Below, piece after piece: positions 6,887 to 13,263 of a stretch of DNA of 23,604 bases (its first letter is position 1; every line of letters starts with the position of its first letter). The notes beneath the pieces are model-generated. The model was given only the letters and a program-made list of their open reading frames with translations. It did no database searches and had not been told where the DNA came from. The DNA is from Scatomorpha intestinigallinarum (lineage in GTDB: Bacteria > Bacillota > Clostridia > Oscillospirales > Oscillospiraceae): assembly GCA_018712225.1 (NCBI GenBank), contig DVHH01000078.1, positions 1-23,604 of the forward strand, in the 5' to 3' direction. Made by a program: the position numbers and the translations under genes.

Positions 6887-8437
6887 ATGCAGAATAATTT
6901 TGACAAGCTCAATGAGATATTCGGCGTAGGCAAAACGGAGCCGGAGCAGAAGCCCGACACGGCCGCGGAGCCTGAAGCCCCAGCCGCCGGCGCGCCGGCG
7001 GAGGAGGGCGGGCAGGAGCACGGCCGCGCAGACGACGAGACCAAGATCCTGCCCTCCATCAAGCCTCAGGGCGGGCTTTTCGGCCGCAAGCGCGCCAAGG
7101 AGGAGCAGCCGGAGCAGACCGGTGATGAGCAGCCCGAAGAGCAGGAGGAGCCCGAGCCTGAGGAAAAGTCCGCCCGAAATCCCCTGAAGTTCATTGACGA
7201 CCTCATTTATGACCACTCTAAAAACAAGGACGAGGGTCAGGAGGGCGGAAAGGACGAGGAGCCGGAGGAGGACTTTGAGGACGAGCCCCTGGAGGAGCGG
7301 GACTTCATGCCCATCCGCCCGAGACGCGACGGTAAGACCGGCTGCCTTGGCGGGCTCATGTACTTCGTCTTTGTCATCAGCCTGAGCGTCATCCTGGCCT
7401 GTGTAGGCTGGATGGCGGCCTCGGACGTGCTGGCGCTCAATAAAGAATATACCGAAGGCACCGTGACGCTCCCGGAGAGCATCTTCACCGAGAAGGAGAT
7501 AGAGGTCGAGAACGAGGACGGCAGCGTAACGCAGAAGACCGTCATGAGCGCGGACCTCGACTACGTTGCGAACGCGCTCAAGGACGCGGGCCTCATCGAA
7601 TACAAGGGCCTCTTCAAGTTTTTCTGCCGGTTCACCGACGCGGATATCGACATGGACCCAGGCACCTATGAGCTCAATACCAAGTGCGACTACAACGCCC
7701 TGGTGCTCAGGATGCAGACGGCGTCCATCTCGATGGTGACGACGACCATAACCTTCCCCGAAGGCTATACCATGCAGCAGATATTTGAGAAGCTGGAGGA
7801 GGAGGGCATCTGCTCCGTCGAGGACCTCGAGGAGGCCGCGGCGAACTACGTCTACAATTATTCCTTCCTCGACTGGTCGGAGCCGGGCGAAGCGAGCCGC
7901 CTGGAGGGCTACCTCTTCCCGGACACCTACGAGTTCTATCAGGGCATGCAGGCGTCGAGCGCCATCAACAAGTTCCTGCTGAACTTCCACGGCAAGCTGA
8001 CGGCGGATATGTACACGCAGGCGGAAAACCTCGGCATCTCGCTGCACCAGGCTGTCATCATCGCCTCGATGATAGAGTCCGAGGCTGCGAACGACGAGGA
8101 GCGCGCGACCATCGCCTCCGTCATCTATAACCGTCTGGCCCAGGATATGCCGCTGCAGATAGATGCGACAGTCATGTACGCCCTGGGCGAGCACAAGGAG
8201 TACCTCACCGAGGAGGACCTCAAGGTCGATAGCCCGTATAACACCTATACGAACACGGGTCTGCCCGCCGGACCCATATCGAACCCGGGCCTCGCGTCAC
8301 TCAACGCCGCCCTGAATCCGGCGAGCACGAGCTATCTGTACTACGCGCTCGACACCGAGACCGGCACGCACAAGTTCTTCACGAACTACAACGACTTCCA
8401 GGCCTTCACCGCCACCCAGGACTACACTGCGGGATAA
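6887..8437 (+). CDS. mltG: Endolytic murein transglycosylase MltG (YceG family)
   Basis: Cleaves nascent glycan strands to release them from synthesis, acting outside the membrane. The 516-residue protein has a cytoplasmic N-terminal tail of about 150 residues, very rich in Glu, Asp, Pro and Gly, then one membrane helix (about 157-181), a LysM-like small domain, and the YceG catalytic domain with E397 in ASMIESEA, matching the catalytic glutamate of E. coli MltG (ASIVEKET), followed by LQIDATVMYAL and SPYNTY..GLPAGPISNPG. The acidic tail is absent from E. coli MltG. An in-frame TTG lies 18 bases upstream; the ATG is preferred although its nearest GAGG is close. Confidence 0.93.
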   Translation: MQNNFDKLNEIFGVGKTEPEQKPDTAAEPEAPAAGAPAEEGGQEHGRADDETKILPSIKPQGGLFGRKRAKEEQPEQTGDEQPEEQEEPEPEEKSARNPLKFIDDLIYDHSKNKDEGQEGGKDEEPEEDFEDEPLEERDFMPIRPRRDGKTGCLGGLMYFVFVISLSVILACVGWMAASDVLALNKEYTEGTVTLPESIFTEKEIEVENEDGSVTQKTVMSADLDYVANALKDAGLIEYKGLFKFFCRFTDADIDMDPGTYELNTKCDYNALVLRMQTASISMVTTTITFPEGYTMQQIFEKLEEEGICSVEDLEEAAANYVYNYSFLDWSEPGEASRLEGYLFPDTYEFYQGMQASSAINKFLLNFHGKLTADMYTQAENLGISLHQAVIIASMIESEAANDEERATIASVIYNRLAQDMPLQIDATVMYALGEHKEYLTEEDLKVDSPYNTYTNTGLPAGPISNPGLASLNAALNPASTSYLYYALDTETGTHKFFTNYNDFQAFTATQDYTAG

Positions 8438-8451
8438 GGAGCGATGCAGCT

Positions 8452-8712
8452 GTGAACTGCCCATATTGTGGCCGCCCGGCCGAAGACGGCTATATCTACT
8501 GCGGACACAAAAGCGGCAGCATCCTTTGGTACCCGGAGGGTGCGGACTACGCCGTTATCTACACGAAAAAGAACATCGCCCGCCACGGCGGAGTGGAGCT
8601 GGTCAAAAGCTCGTCCATGTTCGACGAAGCCGCCACAATGAACGTCTCCCTGTGCCGCGCCTGCGGCAAGGGCTTCTTCGACCTGAAGTCGGAAATAGAG
8701 CAAAGCGAATAA
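8452..8712 (+). CDS. Small zinc-ribbon protein, DUF6487-like
   Basis: An 86-residue protein with two CX2C knuckles, CPYC (C3, C6) and CRAC (C68, C71), separated by a ~60-residue segment that includes C17 and SGSILWYPEG. This arrangement fits the PF20097/DUF6487 putative zinc-binding family, whose role is not known. It starts at GTG with AAGGAG (8436-8441) about ten bases upstream, 14 bases after mltG, and ends at a terminator, so it is probably co-transcribed with mltG. The family assignment is from memory of the motif pattern. Confidence 0.78.
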   Translation: MNCPYCGRPAEDGYIYCGHKSGSILWYPEGADYAVIYTKKNIARHGGVELVKSSSMFDEAATMNVSLCRACGKGFFDLKSEIEQSE

Positions 8713-8718
8713 TGCGCG

Positions 8719-8750
8719 AAGGGGCGGACGAGAAGTTCGCCCCTTTGATT
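8719..8750 (+). terminator. Rho-independent terminator after mltG and the zinc-ribbon gene
   Basis: AAGGGGCGGAC (8719-8729) pairs with GTTCGCCCCTT (8735-8745) with a five-base loop GAGAA and one G-T pair. TTTGATTATTT follows. Confidence 0.8.
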
Positions 8751-8769
8751 ATTTCGCACCAATTCGGGC

Positions 8770-8798
8770 TTGTTTTCTGCGTCTGGGTCGTATATAAT
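8770..8798 (+). promoter_or_regulatory. Promoter of the phosphate acyltransferase gene
   Basis: TTGTTT (8770-8775), 17 bases, then a perfect TATAAT (8793-8798). GGAG (8839-8842) and the ATG at 8852 follow in a short leader. Confidence 0.75.
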
Positions 8799-8851
8799 GG
8801 TATAAGGGGTAGGATTTGCCTCGCCATTATGGAAAAACGGAGATGTGATAA

Positions 8852-9793
8852 ATGGAACTGCAAAACTTCGATAAGATCCTGGAGCGCGTTCCCAAAATGT
8901 CCCGGCCCATGCGCGTCATCCTTGCCGGTTCTGACGGCGAGAATATGCTCAAGGGCATCTTCGCCGCGCAGGAGAAGGGCCTTGTCCAGCCCGTCCTGGT
9001 AGGCGACAGGGCGAGGACTATTACCGTGCTTGAGCAGTTCGGACTTGAGCGCGAGCCCTATACCATGGTAGACACGCCTCCCGGACACAATATAACCCAG
9101 GAGGCCATCGACATCATCAATGCGGGCGACGGCGATGTGCTCATGCGCGGCAACATCCCCACGCGTGACTTCCTCATGCCCGTGCTGGACAAGACCAACA
9201 AGCTCCGCACCGAGCGGCTCATGAGCCATGTCTCCCTCGCCAGCCTTCCGGAGTACCCGAAGCTGCTGGCTCTGAGCGACATGACGGTCATCATAAAGCC
9301 CAACATGAGCCAGAAGAAGCAGATAATCCGCAACACGGCGGACGCGCTCAAGGCTTTCGGCTACGAGAACCCGAAGCTGGCCCTGCTGAGCCTGGTGGAG
9401 AAGGTCACCTTCCACATGCAGGACACGGTAGAGGCACAGCGCCTGGTGTCCGAGCAGAAGCAGCGCCCCTTCGCGGACTGCGAGCTCTGGGGCCCCATCG
9501 CCTACGACCTCATCCTCAGCAAAGAGGCCGCGCGTCTGAAGAATTACGACTGCCCCTGGTCCGGCGGCGGCTTCGACGGCATCATAGCCCCGGACCTGTC
9601 CACGGCAAACACCCTGGTGAAGAGCTGGCTCATCCACGCTCACGCCGTCACCTGCGGCGCGGTCGTCGGCGCCCGCGTGCCAATTGCTCTCACCAGCCGC
9701 AGCGCAAATGAGGAGGAGACCTACCTCTCCCTCGTCTTCTGCGCCGTCCTCGACGCCTGGCGCAAAAAGTGCAAGGCCGAGGGCCAGAGCTGA
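8852..9793 (+). CDS. Phosphate acetyl/butyryltransferase family protein
   Basis: PTA/PTB family enzyme that exchanges the CoA of an acyl-CoA for phosphate, giving an acyl phosphate that a kinase can turn into ATP and acid. The 313-residue length matches phosphotransbutyrylase and single-domain phosphate acetyltransferase. Visible family signatures are VLVGD (47-51), the DGDVLMRGNIPT segment (93-104), GGGFDGIIAPDLSTANTL (234-252 region) and the C-terminal SRSANEEETYLSL. No butyrate or acetate kinase lies next to it, so the acyl group cannot be told from context. It is alone between its own promoter and terminator. Confidence 0.85.
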   Translation: MELQNFDKILERVPKMSRPMRVILAGSDGENMLKGIFAAQEKGLVQPVLVGDRARTITVLEQFGLEREPYTMVDTPPGHNITQEAIDIINAGDGDVLMRGNIPTRDFLMPVLDKTNKLRTERLMSHVSLASLPEYPKLLALSDMTVIIKPNMSQKKQIIRNTADALKAFGYENPKLALLSLVEKVTFHMQDTVEAQRLVSEQKQRPFADCELWGPIAYDLILSKEAARLKNYDCPWSGGGFDGIIAPDLSTANTLVKSWLIHAHAVTCGAVVGARVPIALTSRSANEEETYLSLVFCAVLDAWRKKCKAEGQS

Positions 9794-9810
9794 GAACATA
9801 AGCTTCCAGC

Positions 9811-9842
9811 GGGACCCTCCTACGGGAGGGTCTCGTTTTTTT
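9811..9842 (+). terminator. Rho-independent terminator of the acyltransferase gene
   Basis: GGGACCCTCC (9811-9820) pairs with GGAGGGTCTC (9825-9834) around a TACG loop, followed by GTTTTTTT. Confidence 0.9.
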
Positions 9843-9852
9843 CGCCCGCGCC

Positions 9853-9881
9853 TTGACAATTTTTGCTCCGGTGTTTATTAT
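9853..9881 (+). promoter_or_regulatory. Promoter of alaS-HIT
   Basis: A perfect TTGACA (9853-9858), 17 bases, then TATTAT (9876-9881). The transcript would begin near 9888, leaving under 30 bases before the start codon, so there is no T-box leader. Confidence 0.85.
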
Positions 9882-9916
9882 GAGTGAATACGGATATTTG
9901 TCCTTGGAGGTTATTT

Positions 9917-12568
9917 GTGAAGGCATTTGGTCTCAATGAACTCAGGGAGATGTTCCTCTCCTTCTTTGAATCTAAGGGACATCTGCGCCTGCCCAGCTTT
10001 TCGCTCATCCCGCAGAACGACCCCTCGCTTTTGCTCATAAATTCCGGCATGGCGCCGATGAAGCCCTACTTCACCGGCGAGCAGACCCCGCCCCGCCGCC
10101 GCGTCTGCACCTGCCAGAAGTGCGTCCGCACCGGTGATATCGAGAATATAGGCAAGACCGCGCGCCACGGCACCTACTTCGAGATGCTCGGCAACTTCTC
10201 CTTCGGCGACTACTTCAAGCACGAGGCCATCGCCTGGAGCTGGGAGTTCCTGACGAGCCCTGAGTGGGTTGGCATCGACCCGGACCGGCTCTACCCCTCC
10301 GTCTACGAGGACGACGACGAGGCTTTCAACATCTGGCGCGACGAGATAGGCATCGCCCCGGAGCGCATATTCCGCTTCGGCAAGGAGGATAACTTCTGGG
10401 AGCACGGCACCGGCGCCTGCGGCCCCTGCTCCGAGATATACTATGACCGCGGCGAGAAATACGGCTGCGGCAAGCCCGACTGTACCGTCGGCTGCGACTG
10501 CGACAGGTATATCGAGGTCTGGAACAACGTCTTTTCCCAGTTCAACTCTGACGGCCAGGGCAACTATACCGAGCTTGCGCAGAAGAATATCGACACCGGC
10601 ATGGGCCTTGAGCGCCTGGCCTGCGTCTGCCAGGGCGTGGACAGCCTCTTCGACGTTGATACCGTCATGAATATCACGCACAAGGTCTCGGAGCTGACCG
10701 GCGCGCACTACGGCGAGAGCCACAGGAACGACGTTTCCCTGCGCGTTATCACGGACCATATCCGCTCCGCCACATTCATGATAGGCGACGGCGTGCTGCC
10801 CTCGAACGAGGGCCGCGGCTACGTCCTGCGCCGACTGCTGCGCCGCGCCGCGCGGCACGGCAAGTTCCTCGGCGTGAACGAGCCCTTCCTCTATAAGGTC
10901 TGCGAGACCGTCATAAACGAAAACCGCAGCGCCTACCCCGACCTCGTGGAGAAGCAGAGCTTCATCACCCGCGTCATCCGCACGGAGGAGGAGAGCTTTG
11001 CCCGCACGATAGACGGCGGCATGCGCATCCTCGCGGAGCTAATGGACGAGCTGAAAGCCAAGGGCGAGACCGTGCTCTCCGGCGCGGACGCCTTCAAACT
11101 CTACGACACCTACGGTTTCCCGCTGGACCTCACCGAGGATGTGCTGAGCGAGTCCGGCATGACCGCGGATACCGAGGGCTTCAACACCCTCATGCAGGAG
11201 CAGCGCGAGCGCGCCAGGGCTGCGCGCGGCGATATCAGCGGCTGGTCGGGCCTCGACCTGGGCCTGGACGCCGTGCCGACCGTGTTTACGGGCTATGACA
11301 AGCTGGAGGACGCGGCGAAGGTGGAGGCCCTCGTGGTAGAGGGCGAGCTCTCCGGCGAGCTGCGCGAGGGGGTAGAAGGCACCGTCGTGCTGGACAGGAC
11401 CCCGTTCTACGCCGAGATGGGCGGCCAGGTGGCCGACCACGGCGTCATAGAGGCCGAAGGCGTCACCTTTGAGGTGCGCGACGTACAGAAGACCAAAGGC
11501 GGCAAGTACCTGCACAGCGGTGTCCTGCGCTCCGGCGAGCTGAGGCTCGACATGGCCGTCACCGCGAAGGTGGACGCCGAGCGCCGCCGCGCCATCATGC
11601 GCGCACACTCCGCAACGCACCTGCTGCACGCAGCGCTGCGTCAGGTGCTGGGCGACCATGTACACCAGGCCGGCTCCCTGGTCGAGCCGGACAGGCTCCG
11701 CTTTGACTTCACGCACTTCTCCGCCATGACGGGCGAGGAGCTGCTTGAGGTCGGGCGCATAGTGAACAGCGAAATACTGCGCGGCGACGCCATCTCCATA
11801 GCGGAGATGGGCATAGATGAGGCCCGAGCCCAGGGCGCACAGGCGCTCTTTGGTGAGAAGTACGGCGAGGTCGTCCGTGTCGTGAAGATGGGCGACTTCT
11901 CCAGCGAGCTCTGCGGCGGCACGCATATGGATAACACCGCCAAGATCGGCCCCTTTAGGATAGAGTCCGAATTCTCCGTCGCCTCCGGCGTGCGCCGCAT
12001 AGAGGCCGTGACGGGCCTGGAGTTCTTCCGCGAGAACGAGGAGAACAACCGCCGCCTGCTCGAAATGGCGAACGTCCTCAAGTCCAGCCCCTTCGAGGTG
12101 GTGGAAAAGGCCAAGGCCGCAATGAGCGACCTGCGCGAGCTCAAGCGCAAGGTCGAGGCGCTGCAGGACAAGCTCCGCTCCGGCGAGCTGGACGGCTTCA
12201 TCGCCTCTGCCAAGAAGGTGGGCGACCTGCGCGTCATCACCGCCACGCGCCCCGGCTCCACGGCGGACGAGATGCGCCGCGCGGGCGATTTCCTGCGTGA
12301 CAAGGCGCCGAATCTCGTCGCCGTCTTCGCCGCTACGGAGGAGGACAAGATAACCTTCTTCGCCGTCTGCGGCAAGAACGCCGTGGAAAAGGGCGTCAAG
12401 GCCGGCGACCTCATAAAGCAGGTCACCGCCATGACCGGCGGCAAGGGCGGCGGCAAGCCCGACTTTGCCATGGGCGGCGGCAAGGATATGCTCATGCTGG
12501 ATAACGCCCTCGCCATGGTGGATAACTTCGTGGCTATGAAGCTGGGACTTTTGAAGGAGGATAAGTAA
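9917..12568 (+). CDS. alaS: Alanyl-tRNA synthetase
   Basis: Charges tRNA-Ala with alanine and edits mischarged Ser and Gly. The 883-residue protein has the class II aminoacylation core at the N-terminus (ELREMFLSFF, then SLLLINSGMAPMKPYF), the tRNA recognition region, the editing domain with H564 and H568 in HSATH and C666 and H670 in CGGTH, at the same numbers as the four editing zinc ligands of the E. coli enzyme, and a C-terminal DHHA1/C-Ala domain ending in TGGKGGGKPDFAMGGG. The frame is open 33 bases upstream, but GGAGG (9906-9910) six bases before the GTG at 9917 and the FGLNELREMF family start fix the beginning. Confidence 0.98.
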   Translation: MKAFGLNELREMFLSFFESKGHLRLPSFSLIPQNDPSLLLINSGMAPMKPYFTGEQTPPRRRVCTCQKCVRTGDIENIGKTARHGTYFEMLGNFSFGDYFKHEAIAWSWEFLTSPEWVGIDPDRLYPSVYEDDDEAFNIWRDEIGIAPERIFRFGKEDNFWEHGTGACGPCSEIYYDRGEKYGCGKPDCTVGCDCDRYIEVWNNVFSQFNSDGQGNYTELAQKNIDTGMGLERLACVCQGVDSLFDVDTVMNITHKVSELTGAHYGESHRNDVSLRVITDHIRSATFMIGDGVLPSNEGRGYVLRRLLRRAARHGKFLGVNEPFLYKVCETVINENRSAYPDLVEKQSFITRVIRTEEESFARTIDGGMRILAELMDELKAKGETVLSGADAFKLYDTYGFPLDLTEDVLSESGMTADTEGFNTLMQEQRERARAARGDISGWSGLDLGLDAVPTVFTGYDKLEDAAKVEALVVEGELSGELREGVEGTVVLDRTPFYAEMGGQVADHGVIEAEGVTFEVRDVQKTKGGKYLHSGVLRSGELRLDMAVTAKVDAERRRAIMRAHSATHLLHAALRQVLGDHVHQAGSLVEPDRLRFDFTHFSAMTGEELLEVGRIVNSEILRGDAISIAEMGIDEARAQGAQALFGEKYGEVVRVVKMGDFSSELCGGTHMDNTAKIGPFRIESEFSVASGVRRIEAVTGLEFFRENEENNRRLLEMANVLKSSPFEVVEKAKAAMSDLRELKRKVEALQDKLRSGELDGFIASAKKVGDLRVITATRPGSTADEMRRAGDFLRDKAPNLVAVFAATEEDKITFFAVCGKNAVEKGVKAGDLIKQVTAMTGGKGGGKPDFAMGGGKDMLMLDNALAMVDNFVAMKLGLLKEDK

Positions 12569-12569
12569 A

Positions 12570-12914
12570 ATGGAAGACTGCCTTTTCTGCATGATAGCGA
12601 AAGGGGATATCCCCTCGAACAAGGTATATGAGGACGAGAGCGTCCTGGCCTTCCGGGATATCAACCCCCAGGCCCCCACGCATATCCTCGTCATCCCGAA
12701 AGAGCACATCGCGGACTCCGCCGCGCAGATAACAGCGGAGAACTCCGCCGCAGTGGCGCACATTTTCGAGGTCATAGCCAAGATAGCCGCCCAGGAGGGC
12801 CTGGACGCCGGATTCCGCGTCATCACGAACTCCGGCAAGGCCGCCGGCCAGACCGTGCCGCACCTGCATTTCCACATCCTCGCCGGCGAGGACATGGCCG
12901 AAAAACTCATCTGA
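12570..12914 (+). CDS. HIT family nucleotide hydrolase/transferase
   Basis: A 114-residue histidine triad protein of the HinT branch, which hydrolyses nucleoside phosphoramidates and similar adducts, including aminoacyl-AMP side products. It has the N-terminal CLFC pair (C4, C7) often seen in zinc-binding members and the triad HLHFHIL (98-104) with H100 as the likely nucleophile. Its ATG lies two bases after the alaS stop and AAGGAGG (12554-12560) sits inside the alaS end, so the two are translated from one message. Pairing with a tRNA synthetase fits the role in clearing adenylates, but this is inference. Confidence 0.93.
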   Translation: MEDCLFCMIAKGDIPSNKVYEDESVLAFRDINPQAPTHILVIPKEHIADSAAQITAENSAAVAHIFEVIAKIAAQEGLDAGFRVITNSGKAAGQTVPHLHFHILAGEDMAEKLI

Positions 12915-12936
12915 TTTGGCTGAACAGAAAATGCAA

Positions 12937-12969
12937 AATGTATTGACAGGGAGCACCTGTCAATACATT
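12937..12969. promoter_or_regulatory. Perfect 14-bp palindrome over the XRE-comEC promoter
   Basis: AATGTATTGACAGG (12937-12950) is exactly complementary to CCTGTCAATACATT (12956-12969) with a five-base spacer GAGCA. The left arm contains a perfect TTGACA (12943-12948); a weak -10 (CATTAT, 12966-12971) follows at 17 bases and overlaps the right arm. The symmetry means a TTGACA also faces the other way. There is no T-run, so it is a better operator than terminator. The downstream XRE protein is the obvious candidate to bind it. Confidence 0.7.
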
Positions 12970-12999
12970 ATGCGTCAAATACACTCGTATGGTAGCATA

Positions 13000-13043
13000 A
13001 TCACCGTATAAATGCTACAAAATAGTAGCATTTATACGGTGAT
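13000..13043. promoter_or_regulatory. Perfect 19-bp inverted repeat at the XRE start region
   Basis: ATCACCGTATAAATGCTAC (13000-13018) and GTAGCATTTATACGGTGAT (13025-13043) are perfectly complementary, with loop AAAATA. The right arm covers GGTG (13038-13041), the only Shine-Dalgarno-like sequence before the ATG at 13048, so in RNA the hairpin would hide the ribosome site; as DNA it could be an operator. A further GTAGCAT half copy lies at 12992-12998. Confidence 0.7.
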
Positions 13044-13047
13044 GTCG

Positions 13048-13263
13048 ATGTATTTTCAGCGCCTAGAGGATCTGCGTATTGACAATGACAAGACGCAGAT
13101 AGCCATTGCAGATTATCTGAATATGAACAGAGAGGTATACCGCCGCTACGAAAAAGGCATACGCGAGATACCCGTGTGGGCGCTCATAAAACTGGCCGGG
13201 CTCTACGGCGTATCTACGGACTATATCCTCGGCCTGACTGACGAGCCGGGGCAGCGTGCGTAA
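13048..13263 (+). CDS. Small XRE-family transcriptional regulator
   Basis: A 71-residue protein that is almost entirely one Cro/CI-type helix-turn-helix domain (helices about 17-36, TQIAIADYLNMNREVYRRYE). The opening MYFQRLEDLRIDNDKTQ is the usual start of this short clostridial class, which favours the ATG at 13048; the frame is open back to 13012 but those codons are the inverted repeat. Its end overlaps comEC by eight bases, so it is translated with comEC. It probably represses its own promoter through the palindromes upstream; that is inference. The upstream DNA is clearly more AT-rich than its neighbours. Confidence 0.87.
   Translation: MYFQRLEDLRIDNDKTQIAIADYLNMNREVYRRYEKGIREIPVWALIKLAGLYGVSTDYILGLTDEPGQRA

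Noticed and set aside
8603..9859. Long minus-strand frame opposite the acyltransferase, and similar long frames opposite alaS and comEC
   Set aside because: They are shadows caused by high GC at third codon positions, with no ribosome sites and no recognisable domains, opposite genes with clear family identity.
9843..9916. T-box or other leader RNA before alaS
   Set aside because: The promoter leaves fewer than 30 bases of leader, too short for a T-box, and no specifier stem is seen.
12937..12969. The 14-bp palindrome as the alaS-HIT terminator
   Set aside because: No T-run follows and its left arm contains a perfect -35 box, so an operator fits better.
13012..13043. Insertion-sequence or MITE origin for the inverted repeats before the XRE gene
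   Set aside because: The two palindromes differ in sequence, there is no visible target duplication, and no further copies occur in the window.
13076..13084. A second GTATTGACA inside the XRE coding region as another operator
   Set aside because: It is only a nine-base half-site without a matching inverted arm and may be chance coding sequence.
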